Origin: Lysobacter sp.
GTDB lineage: Bacteria > Pseudomonadota > Gammaproteobacteria > Xanthomonadales > Xanthomonadaceae
DNA: 64,000 nucleotides
Direction: 5' to 3'
NCBI GenBank assembly: GCA_008015835.1
Contig: SSGH01000010.1
Coordinates: forward strand, 186,001-250,000
Shown: piece by piece, positions 27,089 through 36,364 of the stretch
How positions within the stretch are numbered: the stretch's first letter is position 1
How the letters are laid out: the number at the start of each line of letters is the position of its first letter
Notes under the pieces: generated by a model
Seen by the model: the letters and a program-made list of their open reading frames with translations, nothing else
What the model was told of the DNA's origin: nothing
Databases searched by the model: none
Translations under genes and position numbers: made by a program

Positions 27089-28804
27089 TCAGCCGTGATG
27101 CTGCTGTCGGCTCATCACTGGCGCGGCCATGCGTTCCTGTTCGATCTCCTGATTGCGTTCGCGCGACGGCCCGGCGACGGCGAGCGATTGCTGCGGTTGC
27201 GGCAGCCTCTCCATTTCCTGCAGCGCCTGCATCGTCGGTTTCAATTCGTTCGGGTTGGTCGATACGCCCGAATTGCGATTGTTGAACGAATACAAATCGG
27301 CGGAATTGCCCTGGATCGCGAACAGCATTTGGCCGTGCGAGGTGTTTTCCAATTTGCCGACGTCGATCTGGGTCAGCTTGCTCTCCTTGGTCGCCAACGC
27401 CAGATTCGCGGTGATCTGATCGAGCACCTCGGCGGGTGGACGTCGGTCGCTGCCGACCTGCGCGAACGCGCGATCCACGGTCAACGCCGCTTGCATGTAG
27501 CGTTCGTGATCCGGATGATCGCGATGCGACGGCTGCAGCGGCACTTGCACCGGACGCCAGCTCAGATCGCTGCCCAGCGTGGGGTCCGCGCTTTGCGGAA
27601 GACGCCGGGTTTCGCGCGAATCGTCGAGCGCGGCGCGCAGACGCTGCGCTTCGCTGGCGTTCTCGTCCGCGTGTCCGCTCGGCGGCCGGAACGACGGCGG
27701 CGCGGCGTCCAAACGCACGCCTTGCGGCGTATCTCGCGGCGCCGGGCCGCTGCCGATTTCGCTCACGCGCCACAGCATGTTGTTGTCGGGGCGATGCACG
27801 GTGTTGAGTTCAGGCCGCAGCGATTCGGGCAGAGGCTGGAACAGCGGGTCTTTGGTCAACGTGTTGAGGTAGGACATCATCATGTTGCCGGAGCGATTCG
27901 ACAGGCCGCTATCCAGCGGACTGCCGCCGACATCGCCGTGAGCGCCCGGCAAGCGCACACCGATCAAGCTGCCGTCGGCGGTCACGCCTTCCTTGATGAT
28001 GTCGGTGACCGGAAATTTCGCGCGGCGCTCGTCTTCGGCGGTGATCTGCAGGCCGGAGATCACCGAATGCGGCATGCGGCGATCGTGATTGCTCGGTTCG
28101 CCGGTACCGACCGGGTCGAACAGACCCACGGCTTGCGCGGCGCGGCCCGGCGGCACCAGCACTTGACCGTCGCGATCGACGATGCCGCGTTCGTCCACCA
28201 GCCGCGAGAACCCCGCCGCCTGTTCCGCGCCGCGGCTGAAACCGACCGACACGACGCGCACGCGCAGATCGCTGTCGGGATTGCCGGGCTCGGCCCACTG
28301 ATCGGTGCGTTTCCAGTCTTTCACTTGATCGACCAGCTTGTCGTACATTTTTTCCAAACGATCGTCGAAGGTGCGGCCGGTCGCCAAGTCGTGGACTTTG
28401 CTCAGCGGCGTCGTGGCGTTGTCCCACACCATGCCGGTCTTGGTCGCGATCGTGTTGCCGATGCGCCCTAACGTCGTGCTCGCTTCCGGCGTTTCGACGT
28501 TCCAACCGGGCGCGCGTTGCGTGCCCGGCCCGGGCAGATACGCATGCGCGATGCGTCCGCCGTCGTTGTCGGGCAGGGCATCGAGTTGATTGCGCAGGCG
28601 CGCGACGTTAGTGATCTTGGGGCCGCGATCCGCATCGTTTCCCGTGCCGTCGAACAGCGCGTAGAAAATGCGGTCGCGCGGGTCGTTCTTGTCGTACAGC
28701 ATCGGGGCTTCGGCCGACGCCAGGATCGCGCGCGCGCGTTCGTAGCGATCCAACTGTTCCTGCGTGGCGGGGGCGGGGTTGCGGTCGTCTCTCAGGCTGC
28801 CCAT
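27089..28804 (-). CDS. Putative type IV secretion effector: lipase-like domain plus XVIPCD
   Basis: From ATG 28802-28804, with AAGGAG upstream, the product is 571 residues. The N-terminal part is a DUF2235/Tle-like alpha/beta hydrolase: FDGTGND (51-57), nucleophile elbow VGFSRGAEQA with Ser190, GLFDPVGTG with Asp230, and LPGAHGDVGG with His289. After a Pro/Ser-rich linker, residues about 440-550 resemble the XVIPCD docking domain of Xanthomonadales antibacterial type IV effectors (DHPDHERYMQAALTVD, then FAIQGNSADLYSF and a Gln-rich end). I infer that it is delivered into rival bacteria to attack phospholipids. No lipoprotein-like immunity gene lies beside it, although such effectors usually have one. 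Confidence 0.78.
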   Translation of the reverse strand: MGSLRDDRNPAPATQEQLDRYERARAILASAEAPMLYDKNDPRDRIFYALFDGTGNDADRGPKITNVARLRNQLDALPDNDGGRIAHAYLPGPGTQRAPGWNVETPEASTTLGRIGNTIATKTGMVWDNATTPLSKVHDLATGRTFDDRLEKMYDKLVDQVKDWKRTDQWAEPGNPDSDLRVRVVSVGFSRGAEQAAGFSRLVDERGIVDRDGQVLVPPGRAAQAVGLFDPVGTGEPSNHDRRMPHSVISGLQITAEDERRAKFPVTDIIKEGVTADGSLIGVRLPGAHGDVGGSPLDSGLSNRSGNMMMSYLNTLTKDPLFQPLPESLRPELNTVHRPDNNMLWRVSEIGSGPAPRDTPQGVRLDAAPPSFRPPSGHADENASEAQRLRAALDDSRETRRLPQSADPTLGSDLSWRPVQVPLQPSHRDHPDHERYMQAALTVDRAFAQVGSDRRPPAEVLDQITANLALATKESKLTQIDVGKLENTSHGQMLFAIQGNSADLYSFNNRNSGVSTNPNELKPTMQALQEMERLPQPQQSLAVAGPSRERNQEIEQERMAAPVMSRQQHHG

Positions 28805-29117
28805 TGCACTGCTCCTTCGTCGATGGATGGATAAGAACGCGATACCGCATTCGATTGCGCACAAACAACGCTATACCGACGCCATCGGCGCTCGCGTCAG
28901 AAATACGTTAAAGATGAACCGCCGTCCGGGCCGTCGTTCAGGAATCTTGCATGATCGGGACGCGGCCGCGACGACAAAATGTGTGACGGCTGTCGGTATT
29001 TGTCGCGCCATGATCCGCGGCTCGTCATTGTCGCGAGCGGTGCGTACGAAGCATGCGCGTCGAGGACGACGCTTCGGATGTTCGAGCCGTCGCGGGTCGA
29101 TCGAAACCTGCGTAGGG
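28805..29117. other. Spacer between effector and murU, no gene seen
   Basis: This 313-base stretch is somewhat richer in A and T than its neighbours. On the minus strand TTGTTT with GTATCG 17 bases later (near 28834-28862) is a possible but weak promoter for the effector. Short frames on both strands lack family features, and no small lipoprotein (possible immunity) with a signal peptide was found. Confidence 0.5.
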
Positions 29118-29912
29118 CTATGCGCGCGTGGCGAGAAGATGTCGATCCAACGTCGCCAACCGTTCCGGCGTGCCCACATCCGTCCAGCGACCGTCGTGAT
29201 ATTCCCCGGTCACGGCGTTGCGGCGCATCGCGGCGCGTAGCAGCGGAGCGAGTTTGAAGCGCGGCGGGTCGGCGTCGACGCCGGGCGCGTCGCCGATGAT
29301 GGCGCGCCAGTCGTCGAGGATCGACGGGCGATAGACGCCGATGCCGGAGAACGTGAGGCGTTTCGCATCAGTCTCGATGTTCGCCGGCGCCGCTGATGCG
29401 TCGTCGCGAGGCGATGCCGCATCGTTCGCGGGATGTTCGGACAGCACATCGCCGTTCGCGAGGAGCGAGAAATCGCCTTTCGCGTTGTGTTCGGGGTTGT
29501 CGATCAACACCAGATGCGCATCGCCGCGCGGCGCATGCGGCAAACGCGCGAAGTCGTAGTCGGTCCAGATGTCGCCGTTCACGGCGATGAACGGCGCGTC
29601 GGCGGCGTCATCCTGGCCGCGCAACATCGCCAGCGCATGATGCATACCGCCGCCTGTTTCCAGCGGCGTCGTGCCTTCGTAGGAAAAGTGCAGGCGTAGC
29701 CCGAAGTCGCCGCCGTCGCCCAACGAGTGCGGAAATTGATCGGCCAGCCATGATGTGTTCACCACCACATCATGTACGCCAAGCGCGGCGAGTTTTTCCA
29801 GATGCCACACGATCAGCGGTTTGCCGGCGACGCGCAGCAACGGTTTGGGCGTGGTGTCGGTAAGCGGGCGCATGCGCTCGCCCAAACCGGCGGCGAAGAT
29901 CAGGGCTTTCAT
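29118..29912 (-). CDS. murU: N-acetylmuramate alpha-1-phosphate uridylyltransferase
   Basis: This 264-residue nucleotidyltransferase starts at ATG 29910-29912. The signature AAGLGERMRPLTDTTPKPL (7-25) and VNGDIWTDYDFA are typical. It converts MurNAc-1-phosphate to UDP-MurNAc in the cell-wall recycling route that bypasses MurA and fosfomycin. The pairing with amgK, with a four-base ATGA overlap, favours MurU over other sugar nucleotidyltransferases. A short Ala/Ser/Asp-rich insert near 160-185 is atypical. Confidence 0.9.
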   Translation of the reverse strand: MKALIFAAGLGERMRPLTDTTPKPLLRVAGKPLIVWHLEKLAALGVHDVVVNTSWLADQFPHSLGDGGDFGLRLHFSYEGTTPLETGGGMHHALAMLRGQDDAADAPFIAVNGDIWTDYDFARLPHAPRGDAHLVLIDNPEHNAKGDFSLLANGDVLSEHPANDAASPRDDASAAPANIETDAKRLTFSGIGVYRPSILDDWRAIIGDAPGVDADPPRFKLAPLLRAAMRRNAVTGEYHDGRWTDVGTPERLATLDRHLLATRA

Positions 29913-30943
29913 GCGTGTGCGGTCAAGCGCGGGCGCACATGACGGTCGAGCAACGCGGCCAGCGGCGCCAATTCGGAATACCGCGGCACGACGTCGTCGA
30001 GATAGGCGAGGAAGCGCGGGGCGTCGGCGATGTATTTCGGTTTGCCGTCGCGGTGGTTCAAGCGCGCGAAGATGCCCATCACTTTCAGATGCCGCTGCAC
30101 GCCGATCCAATCGGCGTCGCGGCGAAAGCGTTCGCGCGACGGCACCGGCAAACCCGCATCGAGCGCGCGCGCATGGTAGCGATCCAGCCATGCGTCCACG
30201 CGCTCGGGCGGCCAACTCCAGAACGCGTCCTTGAACAGACTCAGCGCGTCGTAGGCGATCGGCCCGCGCACGGCGTCCTGAAAATCCAGCACCGCAGGGC
30301 CGTCGCCATCGGCCAGCGGCATCAGATTGCGCGGCATGAAATCGCGATGCACCAACACCTGCGGCTGCGCCAGCGCGGCGTCGATCAATGCGCGATACAC
30401 GCGGTCGAGCCCTTCCAAATCGCCGCAGTCGAGCGCGACGCCCAAATTCGTGCCGAGGAACCACTCGTCGAACAAGCGCAATTCGCGCGTCAGCAGCGCT
30501 TCGTCGTAGGCCGGCAGGTCGTTCGGCGGTGCGATCGCTTGGAGTTTGAGCAGTTGCGCGACGGCGGCGTCGAGCATCGCGTCGGCGTCGCGGGCGTCGG
30601 CTTCGAACACGTGCAGATACGTGCGATGGCCCAGATCTTCCAACAGCAGAAAGCCGCGCTCGGCGTCTTCGGCCAAGACCCGCGGTACGCGCACGCCGCC
30701 GGTTTCGAGCAGGGCGCGAATCCGCAGCCACGGGCGCACGTCTTCTTTGTCCGGCGGCGAGTCCATGACGATGACGGTGCGACCATCGGCCTTCGCGCCG
30801 CGCCAATAGCTGCGGAAACCGGCGTCCATCGAGGCGCGATCCAAGGCTAGATCGGGTTCGCCGGACGCGGCGCGCGCCCAGGTCAGACGGTCGTCGGCGC
30901 GGGCGTCGGTCGGCGAGGAGGCGGGCGCGGAGGCGTCGGTCAT
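29909..30943 (-). CDS. amgK: N-acetylmuramate/N-acetylglucosamine kinase AmgK
   Basis: The 344-residue APH-like kinase has [15 protein letters not shown], the catalytic loop [11 protein letters not shown] (H199, D201, N206) and [14 protein letters not shown] with the metal-binding Asp. AmgK phosphorylates MurNAc at the anomeric position, feeding MurU. The two genes overlap and diverge from xanB across 64 bases. The N-terminal 20 residues are low-complexity, so a start further in is possible. Confidence 0.9.
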   Translation of the reverse strand: MTDASAPASSPTDARADDRLTWARAASGEPDLALDRASMDAGFRSYWRGAKADGRTVIVMDSPPDKEDVRPWLRIRALLETGGVRVPRVLAEDAERGFLLLEDLGHRTYLHVFEADARDADAMLDAAVAQLLKLQAIAPPNDLPAYDEALLTRELRLFDEWFLGTNLGVALDCGDLEGLDRVYRALIDAALAQPQVLVHRDFMPRNLMPLADGDGPAVLDFQDAVRGPIAYDALSLFKDAFWSWPPERVDAWLDRYHARALDAGLPVPSRERFRRDADWIGVQRHLKVMGIFARLNHRDGKPKYIADAPRFLAYLDDVVPRYSELAPLAALLDRHVRPRLTAHA

Positions 30944-31007
30944 GCGGCGGTCGGGGCGGTCGAAAGGCGACAGGGTAAACTGCGGGCCTGATTTTCGGGA
31001 GAGCGCG

Positions 31008-32459
31008 ATGAGCGAGTTGCAGCCGGTGTTGTTGTCGGGCGGGTCCGGAACTCGGCTGTGGCCGCTGTCGCGCGAGGCCTATCCCAAGCAGTTCCTGCCG
31101 CTGGTCGGCGACGACACCATGCTGCAGGCCACGTGGCGTCGCGTCGCGCCGTTGAGCGACGCCGCGCCGCTGGTGGTGGCGAACGAAGACCATCGTTTTC
31201 TGGTGGCCGAGCAACTGCGCCAGATCGGCGCGCCGCAGGCGCGCATCGTGCTCGAACCCATCGGTCGCAACACCGCGCCGGCCATCGCCGCCGCCGCCTT
31301 GGTGGCGCGCGCCGACCCGCAGCACGAAGCCGGCGACCCGCTGCTGCTGGTGCTGCCGTCCGATCATGTCGTCCGCGACGCCGACGCCTTCCGCGCGGCG
31401 GTGCGCGCCGCGATGCCGGCGGCCGAAGCGGGCGCGCTGGTCACCTTCGGCATCGTGCCGAACGCGCCGGAAACCGGCTTCGGTTACATCCAAACGGACA
31501 TCCGCCATGCGGGCGCCGATGCGGGCGGCGGCGTGCGCGACGTGCGCCGCTTTGTGGAAAAACCCGATGCCGCCACCGCGCAGCGTTATCTCGACGAAGG
31601 CGGGTACTACTGGAACAGCGGCATGTTCCTGTTCCGCGCTTCGCGTTACCTCGAAGAACTCGGCAAATATCGCCCCGACATACTCGCCGCCGCGCGCGCG
31701 GCCTGCGCGCACCTCGACCCCGACGACGCGACGCGCGACAGCTTGTTCCTGCGGCTGGACCGCGACGCGTTCGCCGCTTCGCCGTCGGAATCCATCGACT
31801 ACGCGGTGATGGAAAAGACCGAGGCGGCGAAAGTGCTGCCGGTGGACATCGGTTGGAACGATGTCGGCTCGTGGTCGGCGCTGTGGGAAGTCAGCGAGCA
31901 GGACGGCGACGGCAATGCGCACCACGGCGATGTGATCGCGGTCGACACCCGCAACAGCTATGCCTATGCGCGGCGTTTGGTGGCGCTGGTCGGCGTGAAC
32001 GATGTGGTTGTGGTCGAAACCGACGACGCGGTGCTGGTGGCGGCGAAAGACAAAGTGCAGGACGTGAAGCGCGTGGTCGAGCGTCTGAAAGCCGAACAGC
32101 GCACGCAGGCGGCGCTGCATCGCGAAGTGCATCGCCCGTGGGGCAGTTACGACTCGGTGGACATGGGCGATGGCTTCCAGGTCAAACGCATCAAGGTCAA
32201 ACCCGGCGCATCGCTCTCGCTGCAGTCGCACAACCGCCGCGCGGAGCATTGGATCGTCGTGCGCGGCATCGCGCGCGTGACCCGCAATAACGACGTGTTC
32301 GAGCTATTCGCCAACCAATCGACCTACATTCCGATCGGCGCGAAACATCGCCTCGAAAACCCGGGCACCGAGGTGCTGGAACTGATCGAAGTGCAGTCCG
32401 GCGATTATCTGGGCGAGGACGATATCGTGCGCTACGAGGACGTGTACGGACGGGGCTGA
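31008..32459 (+). CDS. xanB: Mannose-1-phosphate guanylyltransferase / mannose-6-phosphate isomerase
   Basis: From ATG 31008 the product is 483 residues with GGGAGAG upstream. The N-terminal guanylyltransferase has [19 protein letters not shown] (11-29), VLPSDHVV and FVEKPD. The C-terminal cupin has [18 protein letters not shown] and [17 protein letters not shown]. The bifunctional enzyme makes mannose-6-phosphate and GDP-mannose for exopolysaccharide or LPS. XanB is the Xanthomonas name; no other polysaccharide gene is adjacent here. Confidence 0.93.
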   Translation: MSELQPVLLSGGSGTRLWPLSREAYPKQFLPLVGDDTMLQATWRRVAPLSDAAPLVVANEDHRFLVAEQLRQIGAPQARIVLEPIGRNTAPAIAAAALVARADPQHEAGDPLLLVLPSDHVVRDADAFRAAVRAAMPAAEAGALVTFGIVPNAPETGFGYIQTDIRHAGADAGGGVRDVRRFVEKPDAATAQRYLDEGGYYWNSGMFLFRASRYLEELGKYRPDILAAARAACAHLDPDDATRDSLFLRLDRDAFAASPSESIDYAVMEKTEAAKVLPVDIGWNDVGSWSALWEVSEQDGDGNAHHGDVIAVDTRNSYAYARRLVALVGVNDVVVVETDDAVLVAAKDKVQDVKRVVERLKAEQRTQAALHREVHRPWGSYDSVDMGDGFQVKRIKVKPGASLSLQSHNRRAEHWIVVRGIARVTRNNDVFELFANQSTYIPIGAKHRLENPGTEVLELIEVQSGDYLGEDDIVRYEDVYGRG

Positions 32460-32562
32460 TCGCGTCGTGGCGGTCGCGCTGCGGTTGGGTTAGGCTGGCG
32501 CGCGCGTCGTCGCCCCGCGACCGCCGCGCCCGGAATCAGAATGCGGATCGAGGAGAGCGGTC

Positions 32563-34788
32563 ATGAGGTCGTTCGTATCGAGCACAGGCAAAGCGCGACG
32601 GTCGGGCACGGCCACGCTATCCGGCCGCGATCTGCCGACGTCCGCGGCGCAGCACGCGCCGGGGGGCGCATCGCGGTCCGCCGCTGGGCCGTCGATCGGC
32701 AATCATGCGATGCAGCGTTTGCTCTCGAACGCGGGCGCGAGTCGCGAAAGCGCGGTGCTCGCGCCGCGAGGCGCGTCGGTTGGCGTCGGCGATGTCGCGC
32801 CGCCTTCGGTGCATGAAGCGTTGAGCGCCGCCGGGCGGCCGCTCGACGCCGCGACCCGCGCGCCGATGGAGGCGCGATTCGGCTGCGATTTTTCCGACGT
32901 ACGCGTGCATTCGGGCGACGCCGCCGCGCGCTCGGCGCGCGAGGTCGGCGCGCAGGCGTACACCGTGGGCCGCGATATCGTGTTCGGCGCGGGGCGCTTC
33001 GCGCCCGGTACGTCCGCCGGGCAGCGCCTGTTGGCGCACGAATTGGCGCACACCGTGCAACAGCGCGGTGCGCGCGATGCCGGCGACGCGCTGCGGATCG
33101 GCGCCGAGCACGACGCCCACGAACGCGCGGCCGACGCATCCAGCGTTCTGGCGGCGCGCGGGCAGGCCGCGACGGTCTCCGGCCGCCTCGACACCGCACG
33201 CGTGCAGCGCGCTCCGGGCGATTCGCCGCCGATCACGGCCGATACCGACTTCAGCGCGATCCAAGCGCGCCTGGACGCGATCGTCCGCAGCGGCCCGATG
33301 CCGACGCAAACGCGCGTGATCGGCGCGGCCATCATCGATGTGCCCGGCTATCGCGGTCCGCGCGAGATTCGCGCGCTCAGCAGCATGGAAACCGATGCGC
33401 TCGGGCAGGGCGCGGACGTGCATCATGCGGTCGCGCCGCAGAACCGCACGCTCACCGCCACGCGCGGCATCTACGGTTCCGGCGTGCGGCGCGAATTTCC
33501 GTTCTCGCACATCAACGATGCGGAAATCAAACTGTTCGAAGAGATTCGAGCGAATCTGCCGCCGGGCGCGAAAGGCACGGTGCACTTCACGACGATGCGG
33601 TTCCGCCTCGTCAACGGCCAACAGGTGTTGGAGCCGATTCCCGCCTGCTCCGGCTGCAATCGCGCGACCTTCGAAATGGCCGGCGGCAGCGCCGTGATGT
33701 ACGTGAGCCACGCGCCGGCGCACCCGACGACGACCCTCGATCTGGCGGGCGCTTCGTCGCCGGTCGGCGGCGGTTCTCCCGGGACGCCGCCGCGCACGCC
33801 GACGCCCGCGCCGCCGAAAGCGCCGCGACCGGAAATTCCGCCGCCGACGGCCGGCGCGAGACGTTCGACGACGCGCGCGGAAATCGGCGCGCCGCTCACG
33901 GCGCCCAACGAGGCGACGCCCGGCTACGCGCCCGCGCGCGGCGCGGCTTGGGGCGCCGCCGCGCAGATGCTGCATAGCAGGATGTTCGGCAATATCCAAA
34001 ACGCCGAAGTAGCGAAGTACGAAAAGCGTCTTGCGCAGTTGCAGCCGAAGATCGACGCGTATCTGGAGAGCGGGCAATCGGTCGAATTGATCTTGATCGT
34101 CGAGAAGCCCGACCGGCCGGATGTGCTCTGCGGCGCGGGCGTCTTCTGCGACGCCAGCCAATTCATCTATTTCCGCGAGTTGTTCATCAATCGGGTCGAA
34201 TCCGAGGAGCCGACGATCGACGTCTCCAGGCTCGACACCAAGCACGCGCATATGTACGCCCCGGGCGGCCGCGAAGGCTTCGTGCCCTACACGCATCAAG
34301 GCGGGTCGCTCACGGACGAAAGCGAAATCCCGTTCCTCGCGGCGCGGCATCGCGATCACCATTGCGAGTACGCCAAACAGACCCTGCATCCATCGCCGAG
34401 GATGGCGATTCTCGCGCCCAAGCGCGCGCCCGCGCCGACGCCGACGAAGAAGCCGCGCAGCGATCCGGCGACCCGCCGAGCGATGGCGTCGCAGCCGGCC
34501 AAGCTCTACACGATGTCCCACGACATCGTGCGTTATGGGAAGGTGGTCAAACTGCGCGAGAAGCTCGCGAACGATCCCTCATTCGTGCTGATGTCCGATT
34601 CGCTCGGCGGCTACGATCGCAGCCGGACCGCGGTGGTTTACTTCAGCGACCTGGATAAGCCCAGAGCCGAAGCTTTGGCCGCGTTCCTGCGCGCTCAGGG
34701 CATCGCCACGGCGTACGCGGAGATGAGCGGCGACGGCGGCGACGATCCCGGCGGCATGCAGATCATGTTCGGTCGCGACATCGACTGA
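32563..34788 (+). CDS. DUF4157 protein with deaminase-like toxin domain
   Basis: This 741-residue protein begins at ATG 32563 after GAGGAGAG. Residues about 80-170 form a DUF4157 (eCIS core) domain with FGCDFSDVRVHSGDAAARSA and the metalloprotease-like HELAH (159-163). Residues about 260-375 resemble the BURPS668_1122-type toxin deaminases: FSHINDAEIKLFEEI (314-328) and PACSGC (360-365) supply the likely zinc ligands and catalytic Glu321. A Pro/Thr-rich linker follows, then a C-terminal region (about 450-741) I do not recognise. No signal peptide is seen. It is probably a polymorphic toxin or injected effector; the delivery system is not in the window. Confidence 0.72.
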   Translation: MRSFVSSTGKARRSGTATLSGRDLPTSAAQHAPGGASRSAAGPSIGNHAMQRLLSNAGASRESAVLAPRGASVGVGDVAPPSVHEALSAAGRPLDAATRAPMEARFGCDFSDVRVHSGDAAARSAREVGAQAYTVGRDIVFGAGRFAPGTSAGQRLLAHELAHTVQQRGARDAGDALRIGAEHDAHERAADASSVLAARGQAATVSGRLDTARVQRAPGDSPPITADTDFSAIQARLDAIVRSGPMPTQTRVIGAAIIDVPGYRGPREIRALSSMETDALGQGADVHHAVAPQNRTLTATRGIYGSGVRREFPFSHINDAEIKLFEEIRANLPPGAKGTVHFTTMRFRLVNGQQVLEPIPACSGCNRATFEMAGGSAVMYVSHAPAHPTTTLDLAGASSPVGGGSPGTPPRTPTPAPPKAPRPEIPPPTAGARRSTTRAEIGAPLTAPNEATPGYAPARGAAWGAAAQMLHSRMFGNIQNAEVAKYEKRLAQLQPKIDAYLESGQSVELILIVEKPDRPDVLCGAGVFCDASQFIYFRELFINRVESEEPTIDVSRLDTKHAHMYAPGGREGFVPYTHQGGSLTDESEIPFLAARHRDHHCEYAKQTLHPSPRMAILAPKRAPAPTPTKKPRSDPATRRAMASQPAKLYTMSHDIVRYGKVVKLREKLANDPSFVLMSDSLGGYDRSRTAVVYFSDLDKPRAEALAAFLRAQGIATAYAEMSGDGGDDPGGMQIMFGRDID

Positions 34789-34792
34789 GACG

Positions 34793-35257
34793 ATGTCCAC
34801 GCCGCTCGACGCCAAACTTCCGCCGCCGATCGTGATGCTCGCAGCCTGCGCGGCGATTGGGTGGGTCGCGTACGCGTATCCCGAAACGCGCATCGCGTTC
34901 GCGTTCTCCACGCCGATCGGCATCGCGCTGATCGCGCTCGGTTTCGCGCTCGATCTGCGCCCGGCCATCCAATTCTTGCGCGCGCGCACCACGCTCAATC
35001 CGCTGCGCCCGGCCGCGAGCGCGGCGCTGGTGACCGACGGGATCTATCGCTTCACGCGCAACCCCATGTATCTCGGGCAAACGCTGGTCTCGCTCGGCGT
35101 TTGGTGCGTGTGGAGCAGTGTCTACGGCCTGATCGCGCTGCCGCTGCAGGTCGCCTTTCTCACGTTGTTCCAAATCCTTCCGGAAGAGCGCGCGCTGTCG
35201 GCGAAATTCGGCGCGGAGTACGACGCGTATCGAAGCCGCGTGCGGCGATGGCTCTGA
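34793..35257 (+). CDS. Isoprenylcysteine/phospholipid methyltransferase-like membrane protein
   Basis: The 154-residue protein has about four helices and the ICMT/PEMT motif LVTDGIYRFTRNPMYLGQTL, followed by PEERALSAKFGAEYDAYRSRVRRWL. It is predicted to be a SAM-dependent methyltransferase in the inner membrane. It starts four bases after the DUF4157 toxin gene, so the two are probably cotranscribed. It could be a modifying or protective partner, or an unrelated passenger; no immunity family is recognised. Confidence 0.85.
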   Translation: MSTPLDAKLPPPIVMLAACAAIGWVAYAYPETRIAFAFSTPIGIALIALGFALDLRPAIQFLRARTTLNPLRPAASAALVTDGIYRFTRNPMYLGQTLVSLGVWCVWSSVYGLIALPLQVAFLTLFQILPEERALSAKFGAEYDAYRSRVRRWL

Positions 35258-35275
35258 TCCGCGTCGTCAGCCGTT

Positions 35276-36235
35276 TCACCCCAGCGCCGCCAACCACTCG
35301 TCGTCCGAACCTTCGTTAACGCCCTCGAACAGGAACGTCGAGAGATAGCGTTCGCCGGTATCGGGCAACATCGCCAGAATCACCGAGCCTTCCGCGGCGT
35401 CTTGCGCCACCTGCAGTGCGGCGGCGACGGTCGCGCCGGCAGAAATGCCGACGAAAATGCCTTCTTCAGCGGCGAGACGACGCGAGGTATCGCGCGCCAG
35501 CACGTCGTCGATCGGAATGTTCTGATCGGCGATGTTGCGATTGAGTACGGCCGGCAGGAAGTCCGGGGTCCAGCCCTGAATTTTGTGCGGCTTCCATTCG
35601 TCGCCTTTCAACAGCGCGGCGCCCGCCGGTTCGCTGGTGACGATGCGGATGTCCGGGCGCGCGAGTTTCAGCACTTCGCCGGCGCCGGTGATCGTGCCGC
35701 CGGTGCCCCAGCCGCTGACGAAATAATCGAGCCGCTTGCCGGCGAAATCGCGCAGGATTTCCGGGCCGGTGGTACTGCGGTGATAGGCGGGATTGGCTTC
35801 GTTCTCGAATTGACGGGCGAGGAACCAGCCGTGCTTCTCGGCCAATTCTTTCGCCCTGCGCACCATGCCGCTGCCGCGTTCGGCGGCGGGCGTGAGGATC
35901 ACTTTCGCGCCGTAGGCGCGCATCAGTTTGCGGCGTTCGATCGAGAAGGTTTCGGTCATCACCGCGACGAAGCGATAACCGCGCGCCGCGGCGACCATCG
36001 CCAGCGCGACGCCGGTGTTGCCGGAGGTGGCTTCGACGATGGTGTCGCCGGGTTTCAACAGCCCCTTGCGTTCGGCATCGAGCACGATGGCGAGCGCGAG
36101 GCGGTCCTTGACCGATCCGCCCGGATTGAAGGCTTCGACCTTCACGTAGAAATCGACGTGCTTCGGCGCGATGCGTTGGGTTTTGACGATCGGCGTGCCG
36201 CCGATGGTATCGAGGATGTTGTCGTAGAGAGCCAT
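35276..36235 (-). CDS. cysK: Cysteine synthase A
   Basis: The 319-residue PLP enzyme has NPGGSVKDR with the Schiff-base Lys43, the substrate loop ATSGNTG (69-75), and GWGTGGTITGAGEVL for phosphate binding. It makes cysteine from O-acetylserine and sulfide. It lies 129 bases after cysG on the same strand and probably belongs to the same operon in the sulfur regulon. The 3' end faces the methyltransferase gene. Confidence 0.96.
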   Translation of the reverse strand: MALYDNILDTIGGTPIVKTQRIAPKHVDFYVKVEAFNPGGSVKDRLALAIVLDAERKGLLKPGDTIVEATSGNTGVALAMVAAARGYRFVAVMTETFSIERRKLMRAYGAKVILTPAAERGSGMVRRAKELAEKHGWFLARQFENEANPAYHRSTTGPEILRDFAGKRLDYFVSGWGTGGTITGAGEVLKLARPDIRIVTSEPAGAALLKGDEWKPHKIQGWTPDFLPAVLNRNIADQNIPIDDVLARDTSRRLAAEEGIFVGISAGATVAAALQVAQDAAEGSVILAMLPDTGERYLSTFLFEGVNEGSDDEWLAALG

Positions 36236-36364
36236 GAGAAGTACCTGCGGTGATCTTCGGAATTCGGATGCGTCGGAGAGTGCGATGCGATCAAGGCGAT
36301 GCGGCGGTGCGCCGACGACATCGCAGGCGTGCCCGCGATCCTCGACGGTCTTCGCGCGCGATGC

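Noticed and set aside
29913-32249. Upstream part of a long minus-strand frame that ends with murU
   Set aside because: Only the last 264 codons from ATG 29910-29912 are homologous to anything; the rest is antisense to xanB and out of phase with amgK.
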